From NCBI RefSeq assembly GCF_900107405.1, contig NZ_FNPV01000002.1, positions 186,001 to 250,000 on the forward strand: a stretch of DNA of 64,000 nucleotides, written 5' to 3'. Positions 54,044 to 60,764 of the stretch are shown in pieces. This stretch comes from Tindallia californiensis. Lineage in GTDB: Bacteria > Bacillota > Clostridia > Peptostreptococcales > Tindalliaceae. Position 1 is the stretch's first letter. Each line of letters starts with the position of its first letter. A program made the position numbers and the translations under genes. The notes beneath the pieces are model-generated. The model saw only the letters and a list, made by a program, of their open reading frames with translations. It did not search any database and was not told where the DNA came from.

Positions 54044-55528
54044 TCAGAAAAACGTCGGAATAGCTCTCTCAATAAATACCATAATGATCTGCGGAAAAAA
54101 ACCTATCAGAATACATAGTCCAGCAATAATGGACATTGGTATGGTCATACTTTTGGGAACATCATCTACTACCATTACATTCTCTCTGTCAGCACTTTCT
54201 TTAAGAAACGCACTAATGATAATCGGCAAATAATAAACAGCATTCAAAAAACTACTTAATAAAATCACAAGCAAAATCAATGGCCGACCTGCATCTAAAA
54301 CAGCTAAACTTAAATACCACTTACTCATAAATCCATTTATTCCGGGAATCCCGATCATTCCCAAAGCACCAATCGTAAAAATGATCATGCTGACGGGCAT
54401 TTGATATCCAATACCCTCAAAATGCCGGACATCCCTTTTCCCCGTTTGATAAATAATGGCTCCCGCACTTAAAAACAGTGCAGATTTCATCAGGGCATGA
54501 GTCACGACATGAAATAAAGCTACCGAAAGCCCACGTTCCGTCGCCAATCCGATACCCAAAACAATGTAACCTATTTGAGCAACACTGGAGTAGGCAAGGA
54601 TGCGTTTGATATCCTTTTGCCCAATAGCAAAAACAGACCCCATAATCATTCCAATCATTGCAAAGTATGTAAGGAAAAGAGGTATATCCAATTGATAGAC
54701 AATATCAAATCCAATCACTCGATAAATCATTTTAATCACTGCAAAAAGATATATTTTCACTACTAGTCCAGATAACAATGCACTTGAAGGCGTTGGTGCT
54801 GTTGAGTGTGCATCCGGCAACCAGGTGTGCAGTGGAAAAACCGCCGCCTTAATACCAAAACCCGTAAGAATAAAACCTAAAGCAACTAAGATATTTCTTG
54901 GGTAGATATGCCATACTTCCTGAATCACTTCATAATTCAGAGTCATATTTAAGTTTCCTGTCACCATATATAAAAAGGCCATTCCCATAAGGATTGAAAC
55001 AGATCCGATTGTTCCCAGCATTAGATATTTCATACTCGCCAGTAAATTTTCTTTTTTCCTTTTTATGGATACAATACCACAGGATGTTAATGAGAGTATC
55101 TCCATAAAAACATACAAGTTAAAAAGATCGTTCGTTAAGATCATCCCAATCATAGAGAACATCAGCAAAAAAACAAGTGTATAATACCCCGGGACTAAAT
55201 GTGGATATATTTCATGTTCGATGTCACGGTAAGAATAAAACACCACCAATGTTGATAATATTAACACCAACGCCACCATAATAGCCGAAAACTCATCAAC
55301 CACAAATTCTATCCCTATCATCGGATCTCTAAGTCCGAAGTGATAAGTATAAGCACCTGCCTGAAATACCCTTACAACTGTGGCAATAGAGAGCAGGCAA
55401 GCTACTACCAACGAATAGGTCATATGAATTTTTATTTCCATATTGGATAATTTTGATGCCAACGGAATGATAAGGGCCGTTGCCAGCAGGATAAGTAATA
55501 CATAAACAGGAAGATGCATACTAATCAT
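54044..55528 (-). CDS. mrpD: Mrp antiporter subunit MrpD
   Basis: NuoM/N-like subunit of about 494 residues with 14 membrane segments. Motifs: DLFNLYVFMEILSLTSCGIVSIKRKKENLLASMKYLMLG, GIKAAVFPLHTWLPDAHSTAPTPSSALLSG, AYSSVAQIGYIVLG, and FHVVTHALMKSALFLSAGAI. The ion-path lysine (GIKAAVFPLH) and glutamate (FMEIL) are in place. The start is probably the ATG at 55528 with AAGGAG about 11 bases upstream; the frame also allows a GTG at 55540. It overlaps mrpC by 8 bases. Confidence 0.93.
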   Translation of the reverse strand: MISMHLPVYVLLILLATALIIPLASKLSNMEIKIHMTYSLVVACLLSIATVVRVFQAGAYTYHFGLRDPMIGIEFVVDEFSAIMVALVLILSTLVVFYSYRDIEHEIYPHLVPGYYTLVFLLMFSMIGMILTNDLFNLYVFMEILSLTSCGIVSIKRKKENLLASMKYLMLGTIGSVSILMGMAFLYMVTGNLNMTLNYEVIQEVWHIYPRNILVALGFILTGFGIKAAVFPLHTWLPDAHSTAPTPSSALLSGLVVKIYLFAVIKMIYRVIGFDIVYQLDIPLFLTYFAMIGMIMGSVFAIGQKDIKRILAYSSVAQIGYIVLGIGLATERGLSVALFHVVTHALMKSALFLSAGAIIYQTGKRDVRHFEGIGYQMPVSMIIFTIGALGMIGIPGINGFMSKWYLSLAVLDAGRPLILLVILLSSFLNAVYYLPIIISAFLKESADRENVMVVDDVPKSMTIPMSIIAGLCILIGFFPQIIMVFIERAIPTFF

Positions 55529-55901
55529 TAACTTTTCCACTCCTTATCTGCATAATCTCATCAAGCTCAATCGTGCCGTAAGCATCATAAATTTTTATGA
55601 TCATGCTTAGTCCATATACTGTAATGCTGACAGCCACCACAATACCGGTCAGTATTAATGCAGAAGGCAATGGGTTAACATAGTGCATCGCTTCATTTCC
55701 AGATGCCTTAATAATCGGTGCGCTACCTCCTTGAACAAAACCAATAGAAACAAAGAAAAGAAAAACAGAAGTTTCCATAATATTAATTCCTATTATTTTT
55801 TTGATCAGATTCGGATGGGTTAGCACCGTATAAAGTCCAATGACAAAAAGACAGGATGACCCTATATAATTTATATTTTGGAGAAAAAATTGAATCTGCA
55901 C
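55521..55901 (-). CDS. mrpC: Mrp antiporter subunit MrpC (NuoK-like)
   Basis: A 126-residue three-helix subunit. It shows IGLYTVLTHPNLIKKIIGINIMETSVFLFFVSIGF and DPLPSALILTGIVV-like NPLPSALILTGIVVAVSITVYGLSMI, typical of MnhC/NuoK with the conserved glutamate. Start is a GTG at 55901 with AGGAG seven bases upstream. It is followed by mrpD with an overlap. Confidence 0.93.
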   Translation of the reverse strand: MQIQFFLQNINYIGSSCLFVIGLYTVLTHPNLIKKIIGINIMETSVFLFFVSIGFVQGGSAPIIKASGNEAMHYVNPLPSALILTGIVVAVSITVYGLSMIIKIYDAYGTIELDEIMQIRSGKVND

Positions 55902-55902
55902 A

Positions 55903-56331
55903 TCAATGCTCCTCTTCTTCTATCATAGTATGAAATAACGTGATCATCGTACTACCAACTTTTATTCCAATAGCTAAGGTAACCAAAGGAATAAATCCAC
56001 CACTAATAATATCTCCGACTTCACCCATATAAAATCCAGCCGCTTTGTTTGTTAAAAAAACATGCCCGGTAAAAATCCCAAAAAGACCTAGTAAGATAAA
56101 CCAAATAATAGCACCACTCTCTAACCATTTTGATGTAGAATGTGGTAGTTTTTTATGTCCCTTCTCCGCACCAAAGGCTAATGTATAAAGAATAATACTA
56201 GCACCCAGAATGGCACCTCCAGGAAATCCACCACCAGGAGATAGGTGTCCATGAAAAATAACAAAGATACCATATAATTGAATAAAAGGAATAATCATCC
56301 GACTAATATTCCTAACAATTAAATCATCCAT
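55903..56331 (-). CDS. mrpB: Mrp antiporter subunit MrpB
   Basis: A 142-residue membrane subunit with MDDLIVRNISRMIIPFIQLYGIFVIFHGHLSPGGGFPGGAILGASIIL, a signature of MnhB, and four hydrophobic segments. The ATG at 56331 has GGAGG nine bases upstream, and overlaps the end of the MbhE-like gene by 8 bases. It is the subunit that in most Mrp antiporters follows MrpA's C-terminal part; here MrpA parts are split off upstream. Confidence 0.93.
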   Translation of the reverse strand: MDDLIVRNISRMIIPFIQLYGIFVIFHGHLSPGGGFPGGAILGASIILYTLAFGAEKGHKKLPHSTSKWLESGAIIWFILLGLFGIFTGHVFLTNKAAGFYMGEVGDIISGGFIPLVTLAIGIKVGSTMITLFHTMIEEEEH

Positions 56332-56629
56332 GATGAACATCCTCCTCTTCCGGTTTTGGATCCTTCCCCACCAGTACAGTCAATACCGCCGCTATTGATG
56401 TAAAAAGAACCGTTGCTTCTCCAAGGGTATCCAAGGATCGATAGTCCATGATAATATCCGCCACAACATTCGGCGAATGAGTATCTTCTACTGCTTCCTT
56501 TAGGTAATATTCGGCCACTTGATTGTAGGACGGATTTTCAATATTTCCCATTGGTGGCATCTGCATATAGCTGGATATCATTAAAATCAACAGGCCTCCA
56601 AGAGCTGTAAACATAATCAGTTTTTTCAT
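56324..56629 (-). CDS. Small Mrp/Mbh subunit, MbhE-like
   Basis: About 101 residues from the ATG at 56629: a hydrophobic helix (LIMFTALGGLLILMISSYMQMP), an extracellular stretch (NPSYNQVAEYYLKEAVEDTHSPNVVADIIMDYRSLDTLGEATVLFT), and a second helix (SIAAVLTVLVG). The RSLDTLGEATVLFTSI motif corresponds to the MbhE/MrpA-C-terminal region (DUF family MnhB N-terminal-like). The stop of the preceding subunit and this start overlap as ATGA, with GGAGG eight bases upstream. It is a stand-alone version of what is fused in MrpA. Confidence 0.85.
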   Translation of the reverse strand: MKKLIMFTALGGLLILMISSYMQMPPMGNIENPSYNQVAEYYLKEAVEDTHSPNVVADIIMDYRSLDTLGEATVLFTSIAAVLTVLVGKDPKPEEEDVHHG

Positions 56630-56865
56630 TTTTCCATCCTCCTGGTTCTGCTGATAACGGCGATAAACATAATTGTTGTAACGCCAGCGCCAATGGCTGC
56701 TTCTGTCATGGCTACATCCGGCGATCTCAGAAAAAGCCATAGAACAGCCATTATTAAGCTATATGATGCAAAAATAATGACAGCACTTAATAAGTCTCTC
56801 GTTTTTTCAACCGCAATCGCACAGGCAATTAAAAAAATAATTAATATCACGTTTAAAAGTTGCAT
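56626..56865 (-). CDS. Small Mrp/Mbh subunit, MbhD-like (DUF4040)
   Basis: About 79 residues with three hydrophobic segments; RDLLSAVIIFASYSLIMAVLWLFLRSPDVAMTEAAIGAGVTTIMFI is the DUF4040/MbhD signature, normally the C-terminal piece of MrpA. Start is an ATG at 56865, seven bases after the mrpG stop region. Its separate coding is typical of Mbh-like and clostridial Mrp operons. Confidence 0.88.
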   Translation of the reverse strand: MQLLNVILIIFLIACAIAVEKTRDLLSAVIIFASYSLIMAVLWLFLRSPDVAMTEAAIGAGVTTIMFIAVISRTRRMEK

Positions 56866-56872
56866 CACCCCA

Positions 56873-57190
56873 TCACCCTTTCTTTATCGTTTTATGCGAC
56901 TTAGGAATTTCGGGATCTGTATTATAAGCAGCTTTTGAGATAATATGGGCGGCGGTCGGGTTGGTAATCCAAATAAACACCAGAATAATAAATAATTTCA
57001 CGGTAATGATCTGTATTCCAGTATAGAGCATTAATGCAACCAGCACCAAGCCCGCTCCCAATGTATCGCATTTTGTTGTTGCGTGCATTCTGGAAAATGC
57101 TTCCGGCATACGTATTAAGCCTACGGTTCCTACCATGAAAAAAAAGCATCCACCTGCTAAAAATATGATAATTAGTCCGTTTAGTATCAT
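56873..57190 (-). CDS. mrpG: Mrp antiporter subunit MrpG
   Basis: A 105-residue subunit with three hydrophobic segments and the signature FFFMVGTVGLIRMPEAFSRMHATTKCDTLGAGLVLVALML. It lies 12 bases after mrpF and 7 bases before the MbhD-like gene. Functions in assembly and ion selectivity of the Mrp complex. Confidence 0.93.
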   Translation of the reverse strand: MILNGLIIIFLAGGCFFFMVGTVGLIRMPEAFSRMHATTKCDTLGAGLVLVALMLYTGIQIITVKLFIILVFIWITNPTAAHIISKAAYNTDPEIPKSHKTIKKG

Positions 57191-57202
57191 TTGTACTCTC
57201 CC

Positions 57203-57469
57203 TTACCCCAGTTTGCCTTTTTCTATGTATTTAGATACACATATAGTCGCAATAAAGCCCATCATTGCATAAATTAAAGCGACGTCAACAAACGACTCCT
57301 GGCCAATCATAATAGACATCAGCACAATTAACATCGCCACTTTTGTGGTGATGACATTGATAGCTACGACCCGGTCTACTGCTGTTGGACCAACATATGC
57401 TCTGTATAAGCAAAAAAAAGTCATCAGTGCCAAAAAAACAGATGTCGCTATAAACGCATACATTAACAT
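57203..57469 (-). CDS. mrpF: Mrp antiporter subunit MrpF
   Basis: An 88-residue three-helix subunit with FFCLYRAYVGPTAVDRVVAINVITTKVAMLIVLMSIMIGQESFVDVALIYAMMGFIATICVSKYI, a clear MnhF signature. It overlaps the mrpE end by 7 bases, starting at an ATG at 57469. Confidence 0.93.
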   Translation of the reverse strand: MLMYAFIATSVFLALMTFFCLYRAYVGPTAVDRVVAINVITTKVAMLIVLMSIMIGQESFVDVALIYAMMGFIATICVSKYIEKGKLG

Positions 57470-57975
57470 TTTTTATCCTCCTGTTTCGCCATCCATGTTT
57501 CAATAAAACTTCCTTCCATTGCCTCGGCAGCTTCTTTCGTTAATGCATGAATAATAAATCCGTCTTCAACAATATCAACAGTTAGGGTGCCTGGTGTAAG
57601 TGTGACAGAATTTCCATAGATCACCTTATTCATGTCATTTTCTAACATCATGGGGACTTTAATAAAGTGTGGCTCTATTGGAAGTTTTGGATCCAGCACA
57701 ATCTTAGCGACTTCTATATTAGCCTTAAATATTTCAATAATTAAAACACCAATAAACCGGAGCATATTAACAAAGTGTTTCCCTTGATATAAGGGCATTT
57801 CTTTTGCTGAAAAAAGAATATCCTTTGAATAGACTACCACCAGAATGCTTAGAAGGATGCCCATAAAAATAGTTTGCGCTCCAAAACCAGGCGAAAGAAT
57901 CATCCAAAACATAAAAAGAAGTACTGTAGGAATTAAATATTTTTTTATTTTACTCTTTTCCTTATCCTTTGACAT
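57463..57975 (-). CDS. mrpE: Mrp antiporter subunit MrpE
   Basis: A 170-residue subunit with two hydrophobic segments at the N-terminus, SPGFGAQTIFMGILLSILVVVYS, and the C-terminal soluble part with NSVTLTPGTLTVDIVEDGFIIHAL, the MnhE hallmark. The start is the ATG at 57975, with AGGTG five bases upstream. It heads the Mrp operon, following a terminator that separates it from the small membrane cluster upstream. Confidence 0.93.
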   Translation of the reverse strand: MSKDKEKSKIKKYLIPTVLLFMFWMILSPGFGAQTIFMGILLSILVVVYSKDILFSAKEMPLYQGKHFVNMLRFIGVLIIEIFKANIEVAKIVLDPKLPIEPHFIKVPMMLENDMNKVIYGNSVTLTPGTLTVDIVEDGFIIHALTKEAAEAMEGSFIETWMAKQEDKKC

Positions 57976-58090
57976 CAAAACACCTCTTCATTATACTTGT
58001 TTTCATACTGCTGCACAATTTAGTATAACATAGTCCTTAGAGCTTTCAAATTCCTTTTTGAGTGACAAACATCCCTAAAAACGAACCATA

Positions 58091-58120
58091 AAAAGCCGGC
58101 TTTAAAAAATACCGGCTTTT
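58091..58120. terminator. Terminator between the small membrane cluster and the Mrp operon
   Basis: AAAAGCCGG and CCGGCTTTT form a perfect 9-bp stem with a 12-base loop, with T-runs on both sides (TTTTTTTAT). On the minus strand it ends the three-gene cluster 18 bases after its last stop, so the Mrp operon starts from its own promoter downstream or read-through. Confidence 0.85.
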
Positions 58121-58137
58121 TTTATATAAACAGAGTG

Positions 58138-58545
58138 TTAATAACGTGGTTCTTCAGGTTTCGCCGTCCCGCTTGTCAGCTTTTTAATTCCTATCCAAGC
58201 ATAGCATGAAAGCGCCGCCATTACTCCTAATTTCCCTCCTACACCATTATAGGCATTTACAGAAGCAATAAATAGAAGACCTGTAATAAGTCCAACCATT
58301 GCCATTTCTTTAAGATTCGCCACATTTTTCTGTGCTACCATTCCAGAATAGCTTGCTGTTGTTGCCACAACCGCAAGTCCACTAACGGCGATCAAGTTTT
58401 CGGCTTCTAAGTATCGAAACAATAATCCAGAAACCAAAACAACAATAGCCGATCCAAAAACGCCGCCTTTACCCATTACCACACTTATATAATATGCTGC
58501 CATCCCAGCAATCATCGATACAACAATAATGACAATATTTTCCAT
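58138..58545 (-). CDS. Small polytopic membrane protein of unknown function (third gene of cluster)
   Basis: A 135-residue protein with four predicted transmembrane segments and the motif YNGVGGKLGVMAALSCYAWIGIKKL near the C-terminus. It shares this GGKxGxxAALS motif and flanking pattern with the neighbouring 117-residue protein, suggesting the two are distant paralogs acting together. A short polar C-tail (SGTAKPEEPRY) faces the cytoplasm. I recognise no family. It is 12 bases behind its neighbour and ends at a terminator. Confidence 0.8.
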   Translation of the reverse strand: MENIVIIVVSMIAGMAAYYISVVMGKGGVFGSAIVVLVSGLLFRYLEAENLIAVSGLAVVATTASYSGMVAQKNVANLKEMAMVGLITGLLFIASVNAYNGVGGKLGVMAALSCYAWIGIKKLTSGTAKPEEPRY

Positions 58546-58557
58546 ACCACTTCCCCC

Positions 58558-58911
58558 TTAAGTAAATAGACTAGCAATAAATCTCGTAATATGAGCTGAC
58601 AAAGCAGCCGTTGTTCCGCCCTTACCACCGATACCAGCGTATATTTCTCCTGTTAGAGCTAAAACAATTCCACAGACAAGTCCACCTAATAGCGATACTC
58701 CAAAAGTTGGCAATACATTTAATCCAGACATTCCAACAAAGGATGCCGCATAAGCCGCCCCAGCCAACGGTCCAGGTAAAAGAACCGCTGCAATAACTCC
58801 TACTGAACCATTCGCTATAAAAGCACCATAACCCATTTCATGATTAATAAACCAAGTAACGCTTGTAGCAATAATTGCTGCAATAATAATATGAGCTTTC
58901 CCTTTGTCCAT
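58558..58911 (-). CDS. Small polytopic membrane protein of unknown function (second gene of cluster)
   Basis: A 117-residue protein with four hydrophobic segments, many glycines and alanines, and the C-terminal motif YAGIGGKGGTTAALSAHITRF shared with the next protein. The paralogy suggests a two-subunit channel or permease made of similar halves. I do not recognise a family and no substrate can be suggested. It begins 10 bases after the 55-residue gene stop. Confidence 0.8.
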   Translation of the reverse strand: MDKGKAHIIIAAIIATSVTWFINHEMGYGAFIANGSVGVIAAVLLPGPLAGAAYAASFVGMSGLNVLPTFGVSLLGGLVCGIVLALTGEIYAGIGGKGGTTAALSAHITRFIASLFT

Positions 58912-58921
58912 CCTAAACCAC

Positions 58922-59089
58922 CTACCCTTTCAGATCTTTGTAATGTCCCTTAAGGCCAATAGCCGCTAAAACAATAACCGCTAAAGAAATAACTACTTCC
59001 ATCATGTGTTCTTGCCTCCAGATATTGGTTAATAGTAACAGATACCCAGTCAATACAAAAGCAAAAAAACCAATCATTTTTCTCCCCAT
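58922..59089 (-). CDS. 55-residue two-helix membrane peptide (first gene of cluster)
   Basis: A small gene too short for common cut-offs. Translation from the ATG at 59089: MGRKMIGFFAFVLTGYLLLL then TNIWRQEHMMEVVISLAV then IVLAAIGLKGHYKDLKG. It has two hydrophobic helices with a short polar turn. GGAGGG stands eight bases upstream, and a promoter (TGGACA-N17-TACAAT) lies in front, so the gene is well supported. A second in-frame ATG at 59005 also has GGAGG nine bases upstream and could give a separate 27-residue one-helix peptide. It starts the operon of unknown function. Confidence 0.7.
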   Translation of the reverse strand: MGRKMIGFFAFVLTGYLLLLTNIWRQEHMMEVVISLAVIVLAAIGLKGHYKDLKG

Positions 59090-59122
59090 TAAAACTTCCC
59101 TCCATTCATATCATTTACAAAT

Positions 59123-59151
59123 ATTGTATTACTTTGTTAAATAAATGTCCA
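59123..59151 (-). promoter_or_regulatory. Promoter of the three-gene membrane cluster
   Basis: TGGACA and TACAAT with an exact 17-base spacer on the minus strand, 34 bases before the 55-residue gene. It makes the cluster an independent transcription unit. Confidence 0.7.
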
Positions 59152-59188
59152 GCAAACCATTGTTATTTTTTTTTATGTTTTCAGAAAA

Positions 59189-59217
59189 ATGAGCACTATC
59201 TGAAAGATAGTGCTCAT
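59189..59217. terminator. Terminator behind the CBS gene
   Basis: A perfect 13-bp inverted repeat ATGAGCACTATCT/AGATAGTGCTCAT with a GAA loop, with T-runs following on both strands. It ends the CBS gene 37 bases after its stop. Confidence 0.88.
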
Positions 59218-59253
59218 TTTTCGTGGTTTCTAATCATTTCATTTTTTCATTTT

Positions 59254-59742
59254 CTACCCACTGGCATAAGCGCGGATAATGTCTCTTCTTGTAACAATGC
59301 CCACCAATTTTCCTTCTTTCGTCACCGGTACCCGGTTAATGTTTTTCCTTGTCATGGTTGTTGCGATATCTTCTACTGTGTCTTCAATGTCCACCGCTAT
59401 TACTTCTTTTGTCATTATTTCTTTTACGCGATAGCCTACCATTTTCCGGATCTGATCTTCTACTTTTTTTGTGTTGTCAAAAAAAATATAGCTATCTAAA
59501 ATGGTAAAATACCTTGGTATTTCCAATTTTTTACTCCTGTAAATAAGGTCCCCTTCTGTTACAATACCTACTACATGATTATCTTCATCCACTACCGGTA
59601 ATCCACTTATATTGTGATCCATCAACAACTGAATTACCTGATCAACGGTTTGATCTTCAGTCACTGTCATTACATCTTTAACCATAATATCTTTTGCTTT
59701 TAACTCATCTTGCATTGGTTCAACCACATGGTTGGTGGTCAT
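59254..59742 (-). CDS. Two-CBS-domain protein
   Basis: A 162-residue cytoplasmic protein of two CBS motifs that bind adenine nucleotides. First: VKDVMTVTEDQTVDQVIQLLMDHNISGLPVVDEDNHVVGIVTEGDLI; second: VKEIMTKEVIAVDIEDTVEDIATTMTRKNINRVPVTKEGKLVGIVTRRDIIRAYA. Between them an arm (YFTILDSYIFFDNTKKVEDQIRKMVGYR) typical of Firmicutes stand-alone CBS proteins. The ATG at 59742 has AGGAGGG upstream; the frame is open upstream to 59775. Target unknown. Confidence 0.93.
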   Translation of the reverse strand: MTTNHVVEPMQDELKAKDIMVKDVMTVTEDQTVDQVIQLLMDHNISGLPVVDEDNHVVGIVTEGDLIYRSKKLEIPRYFTILDSYIFFDNTKKVEDQIRKMVGYRVKEIMTKEVIAVDIEDTVEDIATTMTRKNINRVPVTKEGKLVGIVTRRDIIRAYASG

Positions 59743-59796
59743 ATCAATCCCTCCTCTTTTTTGTCCGTGGTTCATTTCAGAAAAACTAAATAGAAG

Positions 59797-60315
59797 TTAT
59801 TTGAAGTCTTCATAAAGCTTACTTGCCTGAATACCTTTATTCAATTGATACTTACCACTTTCATAAGAGTCGTAATCACCTTCTATCGTGTGGTAGTAGA
59901 TCTGGCATATTTCCACATTGGGATAAATGCGAATCGGGTGGATACAAAATATTTCCAATGTCCAATACCCACAAAACCCAACATCTCCAAATCCAGCGGT
60001 TATATGAATAAAAAGGCCTAGCCTTCCAATGGATGATCGACCTTCTAACATCGGCACAAGATCAAAGGTTTTTGTGTATTCTTTTATTCTTCCCAGATAA
60101 AGGCGTTGCGGTTCTAGTACCAAACCCTCTTCTGGTATAGAAAGTTTTCGGGTAGCGTTCGGTTTTTTCATATCAAGCATGCCTGAGTCGTATGTCAATA
60201 ATTCATTATGTAGTTTCAAGTTGTAACTATTGGGGTTCAACTGTTTTTCATCAAAGGGTTCAATAAAAATATCTTTTCCCAACCTGTGTTTTATTTCTCG
60301 TCCAGAAAGAATCAT
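59797..60315 (-). CDS. dcd: dCTP deaminase
   Basis: Produces dUTP from dCTP (or both dUTPase and deaminase in bifunctional forms). The 172 residues show MILSGREIKHRL, LNPNSYNLKLHNELLTY, LEGRSSIGRLGLFIHITAGFGDVGFCGYWTLEI (about 107-140), and QIYYHTIEGDYDSYESGKYQLNKGIQASKLY, all dcd landmarks. Start at the ATG 60315. The catalytic glutamate follows in the TLEI motif. Confidence 0.94.
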   Translation of the reverse strand: MILSGREIKHRLGKDIFIEPFDEKQLNPNSYNLKLHNELLTYDSGMLDMKKPNATRKLSIPEEGLVLEPQRLYLGRIKEYTKTFDLVPMLEGRSSIGRLGLFIHITAGFGDVGFCGYWTLEIFCIHPIRIYPNVEICQIYYHTIEGDYDSYESGKYQLNKGIQASKLYEDFK

Positions 60316-60333
60316 TTTTTCCCACCTTAAAAA

Positions 60334-60353
60334 AGGAGTCTTTGCAGACTCCT
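60334..60353 (-). terminator. Terminator behind the 60359 gene
   Basis: AGGAGTCT and AGACTCCT form an 8-bp perfect stem with a 4-base loop, followed on the minus strand by TTTTTT. It lies directly after the small unknown gene. Confidence 0.85.
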
Positions 60354-60358
60354 AAGAT

Positions 60359-60628
60359 TTATTTACTGCTAAGCATTTCCTTTTTGCCACAGAACTCCAT
60401 ATAGGCACATAGCGCACGATAAAACAAATCTGTCTTGTGAGGAGATCCTACCAGTTCGCCTAAGTTGTTTTTGAAATTTTCATCTTCTATATCGCTCATC
60501 TGCATTTTATCAAGGCTAATATTCATTGTTGTTTCAACCCATCTAGCTCTTGAAATAACTTCTCTAACCTCATGTTCCGTCTCCAGCCCGAGATCTTTCA
60601 GATATACTTCAAAACCTTCATGATTCAT
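60359..60628 (-). CDS. Small conserved hypothetical protein
   Basis: An 89-residue soluble protein with no signal or membrane segment and no family I recognise. It contains FEVYLKDLGLETEHEVREVISRARWVETTMNISLDKM, a helical stretch similar in style to SAM-like integrase N-terminal domains, but without a catalytic part it is probably only a fold resemblance. The ATG at 60628 has AGGAGG nine bases upstream, and the frame is open to 60652. It has its own terminator. Function unknown. Confidence 0.65.
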   Translation of the reverse strand: MNHEGFEVYLKDLGLETEHEVREVISRARWVETTMNISLDKMQMSDIEDENFKNNLGELVGSPHKTDLFYRALCAYMEFCGKKEMLSSK

Positions 60629-60764
60629 AGGCGTATCCTCCTCTATGCCCATTTTTCAAATAATCAAATCTTTCAGTAATAATAGTATACCCTGTCTCAT
60701 TCATAATAACCATGTCTCACGACCTAAAAAATATATAACTTCATTTTTTCTTTTTCGATCAATA

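Noticed and set aside
60359-60628. The small protein as a phage integrase remnant
   Set aside because: Only a weak helical resemblance to integrase N-terminal domains; no catalytic residues, no att-like repeats or other phage genes around.
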